Shown piece by piece: positions 1-8,288 of a stretch of DNA of 15,792 bases; position 1 is the stretch's first letter; each line of letters starts with the position of its first letter. The translations under genes and the position numbers were made by a program. This stretch comes from Agrocybe praecox (lineage: Eukaryota > Basidiomycota > Agaricomycetes > Agaricales > Agrocybaceae): positions 1 through 15,792 of the forward strand of contig CAXHKQ010000359.1 of the NCBI GenBank assembly GCA_964017145.1, written 5' to 3'. The notes beneath the pieces are model-generated. The model made no database searches. It was not told the DNA's origin and saw nothing but the letters and a program-made list of their open reading frames with translations.

Positions 1-244
1 CCCACATGGTTTTATTAAACAATTAAAAATAAATAACGGTAAGATGCTCCATCACGATAACGACTATAAGCACTCTGAACGAACCGATAAAAATGACCAT
101 CGAGAGACTAAAGTCGGCGTTACAGATTCACTAGTCGCATATTGAGTACGAATTTTAGGACCATACTTTCAATCCTCAGGCTGCACTATCCCAAAAACAC
201 GCGAAAATTGGCATAGTATCCCAGCAGACGTCTCTAGGGCATTT

Positions 245-286
245 AGGCAAAATATGCCGAAAATGTAAAGGCAAAATATGCCGAAA
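245..286. repeat. 18-bp direct repeat, two copies at 24-bp spacing
   Basis: The sequence aggcaaaatatgccgaaa occurs identically at 245-262 and 269-286, separated by atgtaa. Each copy holds an imperfect palindrome (ggcaaaatatgcc). The surrounding sequence is AT-rich and has no gene. Confidence 0.9.
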
Positions 287-1781
287 TTGATTGAAGTTAA
301 GGGAACTTGAAAAAATATTGGAAAACACTACTTTAAGCCCTTTTCCTCGTTAATAACTAATAACTAATAAAACATACTGATTCTATTTAGCTGTCCGATG
401 AAATGTGTCTTTTTTCCCCCTAAATTCAATGGAGAGGCCGAAGGTCCCAATTTTTCATCATGGCCTTATTCACAAGGCTCACGAAGTGTTGATGGAACTT
501 TTCTTCATCAACAGAAATATACATTGAGGCTCAATTTTGAGCCTGACTTCAAAAACTATTGTGCGATTTCAAGTGATTCTATTTCGTTGTCCACCACTGT
601 ATGTCTGGTGTGCCCGACCCGTATGTTGACGACGACGATGTCGGCGTCGCCACGATGGCGCATGCATTTTCATGAAAACTATTCCCCAGTGTGTGCGGCG
701 CCTCGTATTCGAATTCGTGGTAACTGTCGTCGTCGCGTCTCCGCCGCCGCCACGGTCGTTCCCAACCCCCAACCCGCCACACGCCACTCCCACACACACA
801 CTCACACATGCGCGAGCGATATATGCATAATTCGTACCGTTGAAATGTTTGTCAGCCCCCAAACCCGACAAATACTCTGGCATCGACGATTTGCCGCCCG
901 CGTGTACATTTCTATGCAGCGGCAGCTGGCATTATAGTATTATTTGTGATTGAATTCCGATGCCGAGCCGAGCCGAACCGAGTACAAGTATGGCATTTGC
1001 GTGCCGGCTGTCGTTTATGCTGGCGCACGCAATTGATTCGTCGGAATGTTTATCACAATTGCACGCACACAACGGTTATCGGTCGTTATTAGAGCGTGCG
1101 ATATTCGTGCACCGAAATATGTTTGTCGTGTCATATTTGTTGGGCCGCCTATGGCACACATTTGGGGCGGGGACGGTTGTTTTCGAAATAAACAACTACC
1201 TATATATAGATATGTATGTATAAAATAATGAGTGTTCCGGGTATGAGGACCCGCGGCAGCCACGGCAGCTGTCAACATTTTGCATTTTCGGGTTGACATG
1301 CCGACACGCAGTATTAATTAACGTGTGCTCGGCGGCAGCGGACGGTGAGGTGTTGGGCAAACAGAAAACATCGTCGTTGGAATGCGCCAGCATGTTTTTG
1401 GCGCAGCGACTGTCTGTTGAATTTCCACGCCGAACGCTGAACAAATATTCGTGTGCATTTTCCGTGACAATGTTTTTACACTCATTAAACCCTTATGTTC
1501 GTCCGTTCTGCAGGACGGAAGGTTCACGTCGTGGCTGTGCTGTGCTTTCGGTGTGCAGCATACTGTCGCAAAAACTATTGGGTAGATTCGTGGAAAATTG
1601 TGGTTTTTCGGATTTGATCGATGCAAGAACCAGGTCCAAACGATTGCTTATAGGTGATCATGGAAAACTATCAGTGTTCTCTATTGAATCCTTGCTGCGA
1701 TGATCCCACAAGATACAATTAAACATAATATGGGTTAGAACCGAACCCGCGAATATTTTCAACATGGTTTTTAAGTAACAA

Positions 1782-1990
1782 AGCTTGCTAGCTCTTTTAT
1801 CTTGTTAGCTCTTTCAACTCCTCCTCCTTTTTAAGACCTTGGAATACAATTGAAAACTTCGTAACTAGTATATGAGCCCTTTCAAGACGTTGTAAGACTT
1901 TATAAGACATCGTAAGACCATTTAAGACCTCGTATCTAGCCAGTTAGCTTGTTAACACCTCGTAGCTAGCTTGTTAGTTATTAGCTTGTC
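1782..1990. repeat. degenerate array of decamers (TAAGAC...) and TTAGCT motifs
   Basis: Five units begin exactly 10 bp apart at 1883, 1893, 1903, 1913 and 1923, each starting (t/c)aagac. The register continues: 1923-1952 and 1953-1982 are a 30-bp tandem duplication with about three quarters identity. A further taagacc lies at 1832. A related doublet, (g)ctagctctttt and gttagctcttt, is at about 1786-1815. No coding potential follows from this. Confidence 0.8.
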
Positions 1991-2222
1991 GGGCCCATTG
2001 TCAACAACAATTAAAAACAATAAATTAGATGTAATGTAATGAGAATTTCCGTAAGCATCAAATTAACCACCCAACGCCAGACGCCCACCGCCACCGACCG
2101 ACCGAACGAATGCACGCCGCGCAAACGGTGCGCGCACACAAAGATGATTATTTTGTGAATGCGTAGCGAATTTGCGGAATGGCTCCGGGGGGCTGCCACC
2201 GGTGCTGGGAGGTGGCCGAGAG

Positions 2223-2240
2223 AGCCAGCCAGCCAGCCAG
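2223..2240. repeat. (AGCC)4 microsatellite
   Basis: A short tetranucleotide run (agccagccagccagccag) within a GC- and CpG-rich block at about 2070-2510. gagaga motifs lie on both sides. Confidence 0.85.
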
Positions 2241-2769
2241 TGAGAGAGATAGCCATCCGTCATGCTGACAAAACCAGCCTAGCGGTTCAAAGCGCCTCCA
2301 GCAGGCGCAGTCAGAGGCAGTCACGCGGTCTATCTCCGGTCGTTTTTGCGAGCGCTCGCGCACTCACTCGATCTGCACTCGTCGGTGGCGGCGGCGAGGC
2401 TCCACACACAACTCACACACACTCCGCCCCCGCACGCACTTCACAGTCAAGTGCCTGGCGGTCGTCGTGCCCGGATGACGACGACGAGGAGGAGGACAAC
2501 TCGTTGCTGTGTGCAGTAAGTGCGAGTCGGGAAATGCTGTTGTGTGTTGCAATATGCGCTCTACAGTTTGAAGTTGCAACATCACAGTCAGTAGTCTAAT
2601 TCTGACGGGGCGAACACGATGCATATGCAAGCATATGTTTACATGCACACACACCGAGACACTCGCTGGTCCACGGGGACAAACAAACATAGATTCTGAA
2701 ATATATCGCGCGTGTTGCTACGTGTTGGCACTTGGCACTCGCATGCACCCCGTTGACACATATCTGAAA

Positions 2770-2786
2770 GTCGTCGTCGTCGTCGT
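2770..2786. repeat. (GTC)n microsatellite
   Basis: More than five GTC units in a row on the plus strand. It lies in sequence without a recognisable gene. Confidence 0.9.
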
Positions 2787-3608
2787 GTTCTCGTCTCGTG
2801 CATAATTGACGAAAACCCAGCCTGTCCGGAGCGTGTAAGTTTGCATAGAGAATGTCATTCATCCCTCCGCGCCCGCCCGCCCGACCGGACCCAACCCTCT
2901 AAATGTATTATGCACATTGGAGCGGAGCGGCAGGTTGTTGCCATCGCCGGCAGGCATTGTTAGTCGTTTGTGTGAAACGTCAACCACGACGGTCTTATAC
3001 GGTCAAATGAACCGTGAACCTCCCGACGAGCCGAAACTACCTGCTCCGAAAGTCACACTGCGCGTCTTCTCTGCTCTTCTATATTAAACATACATATCCT
3101 GAATGGAATTGTCTTAAGTGCACCAAAGTTTTTGGACGACACACCAACGTGGCGGCGGAGCTCGGCGCAATTAGTGTGCGCCGAGAACTGGCACACGTTG
3201 AAGTCTTTATGCTATAGGACGAGCGGCCTGACAAACAAGTCGCAATTGGTGTGTGTGTGCGATAATGATTTCGACGTAATTAGTTATGTCATGAATACTT
3301 GAGAAATGTTTTGATCTTTGGGCAGGTGGCAGATACATTTCGGAAGGGGGTGGGCGGGTGGCGGGTAGTTAGCCAGGTTGTTTGCAAAAGGTGTCAGCGC
3401 AGACGATAAGTTCCGATGACAAAGATGCTACGGCCAAGTTTGTGTGCCGAAACGATCTCAAGTGCTCGGTCAAAGCGAAACTTTGGTGTTTCCGAAATCG
3501 TGTGATGCGACACTATTATACTGTAGACGTAATGCGACTATAGTCTACTTTTGCAGCGACGTGCACCAGAAGTGCACAAACTAGACGTGCTAGCCGTTAG
3601 TAGAAACA

Positions 3609-3676
3609 TGCATTATGATGCGAATAATTTCAGGTGACGTTAGACTGAACTCTAACGTTCACCTGCATTGTGATGC
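3609..3676. repeat. hairpin flanked by 13-bp direct repeats
   Basis: An inverted repeat has arms caggtgacgttaga (3631-3644) and tctaacgttcacctg (3651-3665). They pair over 14 bp with a one-base bulge around a 6-nt loop. It is flanked by tgcattatgatgc (3609-3621) and tgcattgtgatgc (3664-3676), which match at 12 of 13 positions. The second copy overlaps the end of the hairpin arm. It may be the remnant of a small insertion or a foldback structure; no RNA family was recognised. Confidence 0.75.
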
Positions 3677-4340
3677 ACCATTTGCTAAAGTGGTCTGACT
3701 AGAATCGGTTGAATATGATTCATGGACATTTGGCCAGGCTAGCAAAATCATCCTCAGTACCTTGCGTGCAGAATTATTTATACAATTTGTATCAATCGCG
3801 TGATGGAAGTGAATTCAATGGGCGTCGCGTCGGGTGACATGTTGGTAGATTTATGTACATGTTTGAAAACGTCACGAATTGCACACTCCAGTCCTTGGCA
3901 CATCTTCGTGTTTTGATCGATGAAACCCGCCGTATAGCTTCACAATCTATAAACGTTCAAACGTCGATTGCGAATTTTCGACTCGCGTGACACTCGACGT
4001 GTTTCCTGCGACACTAGTCGGTGCAATTCAGTGTGTGTGCTCGTGTGTGTTTTGTGCATGTGCGAGTGCATCAATATTGGGTGAGGTTTTGATTTTTGTT
4101 GGTACGGATTGCGGAATTGGATGCGCGGTTATCACGAATCAGAGAATGCGGAATCTGCTGGCCGTTTACGAGCCAGATTGCCGTTCATCAACCAGGGATG
4201 TGAAGTGGAGGAGGATGGCGTTGTCGGGAAATTGGGGAAAGGGGGGTAAAATTGGAGTTGGAGGTTGACTGGGAATCTGGGGGGGTAGCGGTATCAAGTA
4301 TTCAACTCACTTGATGCTCCATAACCTTGTCGTGATTTAG

Positions 4341-4504
4341 TCAGAGGTAGGATCTTACAGGCACTTGGGGATGCAGTGCTGGATGCACCAGAGTCGCGTG
4401 CTGCAGTGCGGCTGCTCCGGGCAGATCGGCTGCCGATGCGGCCGAGTAGGCTAGCGGATGGTGCCACAGCTCGGGTCCTCCGGGGAAAAACGGCGCGCCC
4501 AGGT
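4341..4504 (-). CDS. cpo: cpo exon E: conserved C-terminal tail and stop
   Basis: The acceptor ccgtttgcag precedes ACCTGG. The first two bases complete a His codon with exon D (G-H-L-G-A-P), which restores the exact frame. The exon encodes 53 further residues, including [39 protein letters not shown] and a final QVPVRSYL before TGA. This Ala/His/Pro-rich tail is characteristic of insect Couch potato as I remember it. The frame open upstream of 4504 is intron. The codons for VRS are GTAAGATCC, so the coding tail contains a donor-like GTAAGA. A longer splice form joining from 4359 to an exon further downstream is therefore possible. Confidence 0.95.
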
Positions 4505-5572
4505 CTGCAAACGGATGAGCATGGTTAGACATTTTTTCGGTTTTCGGGGATTCGGGGTTCCAATGGGATCAACTACGATTCCGTTACTCCTGTAGTGTGG
4601 ACCACAGTGCGAAATTTATTCACAATGACACATACACACACTGACGGAAATGCTAATTCCCTACCAACCAACCGACCAAAACCCAGCCCCATTACTCGAC
4701 TCGGATGCGGATTTTTCATCTGTGCGAGTGCGCGCGGTTTTGTGAGTGAGTGGGTGTAGTATATTCCCAGGTTTGGAACTCTCGCTCTCATTAAATGCGA
4801 CGCATGCATGCAGTAGTTGTGTGCGAAACTCTTGTGTTCGGTACAATCAACAACAACTTCCGGTTGGTTTGCATGTGCAAGTGCGCTCCGTCGGGTGCTC
4901 GGGCGGTTTTTCTGCTCGTTCGTAAATTGAAAATTCGCCGTGTGTAAATGCATCAAGAACTACTATACGTTTATTACACGCGTTCGCGTTAGAACAGCGC
5001 AAATGGCCGGGATTAAACTGCATCATACTAATGCTAATAGTAATGCTCTCTGGTGGGTGGTTCGGTGTTCGGTGGTGGTGGTTTTCGGGGTGTGGATTTG
5101 ATATGGTGGTTCGCAATCAGGTAGATAAATTGTACTTACGTCCAGTAAGTGGGTGCATCAATGCGGGATGTGCGGTTGCTGTCGCTGTATTAGGCTGTGG
5201 TTTGGGTTTGCTCACTTTCGTGTTACTCTTGGCGAATTCCAAGCGTATGGTTTGGGGCATGTCGGGATCGAAGCGAACACCCTGCTGCAAGATATACATA
5301 GGTACGTACACGCATAATTCGTGTGGGTGAGTGAGAGATATGGTGATGAGTGGGTGGAGTGGGTGAGTGGGTGCGCTCTGTGTGTGTTTGTGTGTGTGCG
5401 AGTGTCCCATGTGTGTGTGAGAGTTTTCGAGTTCGTGGTTCCATCTATGGTGAACCTGCATCTATTTGATGTGTGTTTTCAAATTTTCCGTTTACCGATT
5501 CGCATCCAAAGGGAAGTTGTTTGCAGCTTTGAGTTTGCCAAATGTTTTGCGTTCGATGTGTTTCGACGAATA

Positions 5573-5660
<88 letters not shown>

Positions 5661-6832
5661 TGTGTTCACCGAATAGGGATTATATTACGTTAACGTTCCG
5701 TTGTGGCCGGCGGCTGTGCAAATCAAGTTATGTTAGATGTTTTGCACCATGCTACGGAAATTTATTCGCTGTCGATTTGGCGTTGGTCTTTATAACAGAA
5801 TAAACGGACATATTCACAACTCACAACATAATAATAATCCAACGTCTTATTATGTCATTCCGACAGAACGCGTGTGCCCAATAAAATCGCGTCTGAAGTA
5901 ATGGTCCACAACATATTACCCGTGAACTCCGCGGGGCGTTTGGTCGTGTGTTGGAAATATAATGGGGTGTTCAATATTTTATTATATAGGAATACTTTTG
6001 ATTTACTGGAGAAGATGTGCGAGCTTCGGTGTTATGCTGCTGCGCTTGTGGTGGTGGTGGAGATATAGTGGTGGTGTTTTGGTGTAGAACATGTGTCCTA
6101 ATGGTGTGATAAACTCTCGACTATGGATATGATTTATTTTCATGTATTTATTATATACACTTTATTTATATATTTGAGAAGATGCTCGTATGAACCCAAA
6201 ACGGTGTGGCTGTGTGCGTCGACGTGAACGACGTGTTCTCATAACTCATATCATAATATAGAGATGCTATTATTATATTACTATAGTAGTAGTAGTAGTA
6301 GAAGAAGGACCGTGTGTGTGTTTGTGGTGAGAGTATATTGTGTGGTGTGGTGTATTTTTTCTGTGGTGCACTCGAAATGATTATTTATATGCGAATCTGC
6401 ACGAGACCGGCTTACCTGTAGATCCTGCTTGGCCGCCTCGGCGCCGGCGCGTGTGTGGAACGTCACGAATCCCACCGGCTGCGCGACGTGCGTTCGTGCG
6501 TCCCAGGCCGTCACGGGAATTCGGATACAAATCATATTATAGGGCTGTGTCTGCGTGTGTGTTTGCTGGTGGTGGTGGTGTTATGTGCACCCCATTACAA
6601 TGCTATATATACATACCGAGGCGGTTTTGCCATTCTTGCTGGTGACCTTCAGCAGTGAACCCTCGTAGCCCTGTGAACAAGGAAAAATCGAAAATCGAAT
6701 TGAACGGTTATTATTCGGTGTCGGACACACACGAACGCAACAATACACACGTACCTCGTAGGCTCTGAACAGCAAGTACAGCTCTCGCGGTTTGGCGTCC
6801 ATCGGCAGACCGCTGACGAAGAGGGTGCGAAC
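4341..6832 (-). CDS. cpo: couch potato (RBPMS-family RRM protein), 3' part, five exons, 5' incomplete
   Basis: Spliced coding region joined from 6832-6755, 6670-6617, 6478-6416, 5281-5140 (or from 5284) and 4504-4341 on the minus strand. Every junction has GT-AG ends and the frame stays open through all four joins to a TGA at 4343-4341. The product, about 166 residues here, begins inside the RRM: RNP2 is LFVSGLP and the RNP1 core is VGFVTFHT. It continues through the family signature [19 protein letters not shown] and ends in the tail [16 protein letters not shown]...[10 protein letters not shown] typical of insect Couch potato. Family knowledge: RBPMS/Cpo proteins dimerise through the RRM and bind RNA with paired CAC elements. 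Drosophila cpo acts in the nervous system and is linked to behaviour and reproductive diapause. The N-terminus lies outside the window or in an upstream exon I could not identify. There is no frameshift or premature stop, so the locus looks intact. The identification rests on remembered family sequence, not a search. Confidence 0.96.
4353..4361 (-). promoter_or_regulatory. possible alternative 5' splice site inside the last cpo codons
   Basis: The minus strand reads GTGCCT followed by gtaaga just 16 bases before the stop codon. As coding sequence it gives V-P-V-R-S; as a donor it would cut after the Pro codon in phase 0. The intron side (GTAAGA) is good but the exon side (CCT) is weak. RBPMS-family genes in other animals produce alternative C-termini near this point, after a conserved HPQ/HAQ motif. 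A partner exon was not identified. Confidence 0.4.
4505..5139 (-). other. cpo intron D-E (635 nt)
   Basis: This GT-AG intron separates the HPLTG and LGAPFF coding blocks. It begins gtaagtac and ends ccgtttgcag on the minus strand. It contains a CA-rich stretch on the plus strand at about 4625-4640, the palindrome GCATGCATGC near 4805, and GGT-rich sequence at about 5050-5110. No further coding exon is apparent. Frames open through this intron on the minus strand show no known domain. Confidence 0.85.
5140..5284 (-). CDS. cpo: cpo exon D: RRM beta4 and linker, with NAGNAG acceptor
   Basis: The exon encodes [20 protein letters not shown] and continues through [27 protein letters not shown], ending with one base (C) of a split codon. 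The acceptor region reads ttgcagcag, so the exon may begin at 5284 (adding a Gln) or at 5281. The version without Gln keeps the spacing of vertebrate RBPMS (helix, Asn/Gln, G-I/V-R-F-D-P). The donor is GGAC followed by gtaagt, a full match to consensus on the intron side. If the donor is not used, the frame reads on seven codons (RKYNLST) to a TGA at 5119-5117, giving a short C-terminal variant. Confidence 0.95.
5281..5290 (-). promoter_or_regulatory. tandem NAGNAG 3' splice site of exon D
   Basis: On the minus strand the intron ends ttgcagcag before GGTGTT, giving two AGs three bases apart. Use of the first keeps an extra CAG codon (Gln) between the alpha2 helix and beta4 of the RRM; use of the second removes it. 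NAGNAG acceptors are a known source of single-residue isoforms. The sequence does not show which is preferred. The upstream tract (acctatgtatatcttg) is only moderately rich in pyrimidines. Confidence 0.8.
5321..5430. repeat. TG-rich and GTGAGTGG-type imperfect repeats next to exon D
   Basis: Low-complexity purine/TG sequence on the plus strand made of variants of gtgggtgagtg followed by tgtgtgtgtttgtgtgtgtg. In the cpo RNA this reads as CCCACT and CACACA repeats covering roughly 35-145 nt upstream of the exon D 3' splice site, where branch point and pyrimidine tract would be expected. Confidence 0.85.
5575..5658. repeat. (TG)42 microsatellite in cpo intron
   Basis: An uninterrupted run of TG dinucleotides of 84 nt on the plus strand, equal to (CA)42 in the cpo pre-mRNA. 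It ends about 290 nt upstream of the exon D acceptor. Such a tract should be highly length-polymorphic. The open frames running through it (poly-Val/Cys or poly-Thr/His) are artefacts of the repeat. Confidence 0.98.
6284..6301. repeat. (TAG)6 microsatellite
   Basis: Six perfect TAG units on the plus strand, inside cpo intron C-D about 115 nt from the exon C donor. AT-rich sequence lies on one side and TG-rich sequence (about 6310-6356) on the other. Confidence 0.9.
6416..6478 (-). CDS. cpo: cpo exon C: RRM beta3 (RNP1) and alpha2
   Basis: This 63-nt exon (21 codons) encodes a peptide starting [10 protein letters not shown] and ending AAKQDLQ. It holds RNP1, whose aromatic residues (the two F of GFVTF) stack on RNA in RRMs generally, and helix alpha2. 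The acceptor gtcgcgcag precedes CCGGTG, and the donor is CTACAG followed by gtaagc, close to consensus. Both ends are phase 0. The exon lies 1131 nt upstream of exon D, the longest intron in the visible cluster. Confidence 0.96.
6617..6670 (-). CDS. cpo: cpo exon B: RRM beta2 and loop
   Basis: This 54-nt exon (18 codons) encodes [18 protein letters not shown], the beta2 strand and following loop of the RRM. The acceptor ttgttcacag precedes GGCTAC, and the donor is GCCTCG followed by gtatgt. Both ends are phase 0. GYEGSL is a hallmark of the RBPMS/Cpo family. The NGKTA part of the loop lengthens it compared with the vertebrate proteins as I remember them, and is as expected for insects. The 138-nt intron to exon C carries GT-rich stretches on the plus strand (about 6553-6580). 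Confidence 0.95.
6755..6832 (-). CDS. cpo: cpo exon A: RRM beta1 and alpha1
   Basis: This 78-nt exon (26 codons) encodes a peptide starting [10 protein letters not shown] and ending LLFRAYE. It carries RNP2 (LFVSGL) and the first helix (PRELYLLF) of the RRM. The acceptor is cccgcacag before GTTCGC, and the donor is CTACGAG followed by gtacgt. Both ends are phase 0. In vertebrate RBPMS the equivalent block is preceded by an acidic stretch. That stretch would sit in the next exon upstream, which I could not find in 6833-15792. The intron to exon B is only 84 nt and has a good pyrimidine tract. Confidence 0.96.
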
Positions 6833-8288
6833 CTGTGCGGGTGAAATGGCGGAGGAGATTTGTTAGACCACTGGTAAAGTGATTGCGGCGCATTGTGTGC
6901 GAAATTGTTGATTCGAAAATATTCTCGCCACCCGTTTGCCTCTAATCGAAATGCCAATTGCTCAGCATCCATCTTCGGAGCTTACATACATTCATGTGTA
7001 ATCGCACATCGCTGCTGTATGTGTGGTCTAGCCAGATATGTTCAACATACTTTGGAGACAGCAAATTGAGTACAAAACATACGTGTTGAATAAAGTGACA
7101 TAAAGATATAAGCATATACTCAAATGGAAGGTAATGAATTGAGCTCATATCCTCATCATTCGTAAGAACAAACACAAATCGATGTGACTTTTAATTTTGT
7201 GGAGCAAAAGTAAAAACTCTTCTATAAGATGATGATGAGACTTTTCTCTTTTTTCGTAGAACATAGAGTGATGTCCATTCTAATAAACTGCATCATTACA
7301 ATTCTCGAATAGTTGTTGAAACATTACTAGAATCGCTCAGAAAAATTGTTAAATTGCACAAAATCCTACAATCAACTAAAAATCGTCTTGCGCGACTGTT
7401 GGAACCTTGATATCTTGTGAAGACAATTGACAGACTGCTCTACATGGACAAGAAAAAATCTCTAGCGAACAAAATACGGCTGAATGTTCAACATAGACTT
7501 GTATCTCAAATACTATGCTAGTCTGCCCGTGCTCTTGGAACATTGCGTTCCGGCTTCGGAATTCAAATGTCGGATTCGTTGCATCGTGTTGCATTTGCAG
7601 AGCTATTCATCGCGCGCCAAGCGAGCGCACTGTGAGTACTTCGGTCTCCTCGCTCGTCAACTCCAACCCCATTCAATGAACTGTTAAGTGATGCACATTA
7701 TTGTGTTCCAGTGAGCGGGCTCCCGAGCAGTTTGTAGTTTCAGGTTTCAGGTCCGTGTCTCCGAGCATGTGCAAACCGACGCAAGAGACTCCGCCGCCAC
7801 ACATCGTAAATGCGACACGAACACTATCCATTCGCAAGGGTGCGAAGGCGAAGAGACGACGACACTTGGAGCGTGTGTTTCTAATCGCAGCGCGCAATAC
7901 TCGCCGGAGTGCAGCGGAACTCTTGCGCGCGTGTGTGTGTGTACTTTCGAATTTCATCTGTGTAAATATGCATGCGAGTGACGCCTTAGGGCGGGGTGGC
8001 GACCGATGATGTTCACGCTGTGACTAACGTGTTGGCGTTGGCAATGTGCTTGGCTGTTAATAAGTCATGTGGATGTGCGGAGGATGGTGTCGGCAACATC
8101 TGATTAGAAATTCACGGTCTATCGCGCGCGCACGACACGAATTGTTGTTCTTTGATCCCGCGAAACTTCGGTGTAATTTTGTGTGAATTATTTCGTACAA
8201 AGTACCGTTAAGATTACATAGTGATATGGGTGCTAATTTCTGAATGGACTTGTGGATGGAGTAGAGTTTAATCGGGATATTTTGGGGA
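6833..8288. other. upstream intronic sequence; no gene recognised
   Basis: On the cpo strand this precedes the first RRM exon in the window and most likely is intron. About 6970-7480 is AT-rich and featureless by eye. About 7540-7990 is CpG-rich with short GT runs (for example 7927-7942). Short frames overlap on both strands and none shows a domain or a cpo-like N-terminal peptide. Confidence 0.55.

Larger units (their letters stand above)
1..4340. other. sequence downstream of the cpo stop; no gene recognised
   Basis: On the cpo strand this is 3' of the last coding exon. By eye I found no AATAAA or ATTAAA on the minus strand between about 1700 and 4340, so no polyadenylation site can be placed; one AATAAA in minus sense occurs at 15-10. 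Plus-strand frames of 60-180 codons (398-937, 1293-1703, 2159-2599 and 3987-4268) have no known domain, contain low-complexity or Cys/Val-rich stretches, and overlap open frames on the other strand. I do not call them genes. Structured parts are listed separately. Confidence 0.6.
5285..6415 (-). other. cpo intron C-D (1131 nt), CA-rich in the RNA sense
   Basis: The intron runs from gtaagc after exon C to the tandem acceptor of exon D. In the RNA sense it is dominated near the acceptor by CA and CCCACT-type repeats: (TG)42 on the plus strand at 5575-5658, TG-rich sequence at about 5381-5422, and a gtgagtgggtgg-like stretch at about 5328-5372. Toward the 5' side it has a (TAG)6 run and AT-rich sequence at about 5950-6300. 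No additional exon is recognisable. Confidence 0.85.

Noticed and set aside
398..937. 179-codon plus-strand open frame
   Set aside because: It passes through CpG-rich and CA-repeat sequence, overlaps open frames on the other strand, and shows no domain or consistent composition.
4505..4532. Extension of exon E upstream to an ATG ([10 protein letters not shown]...)
   Set aside because: The split His codon joining exons D and E at the tttgcag acceptor restores the known family sequence exactly, so this extension is intron.
5321..5803. 160-codon plus-strand frame with long Val/Cys repeats, and its antisense Thr/His counterpart
   Set aside because: The frame exists because (TG)42 has no stop in any frame. 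It lies in the cpo intron.
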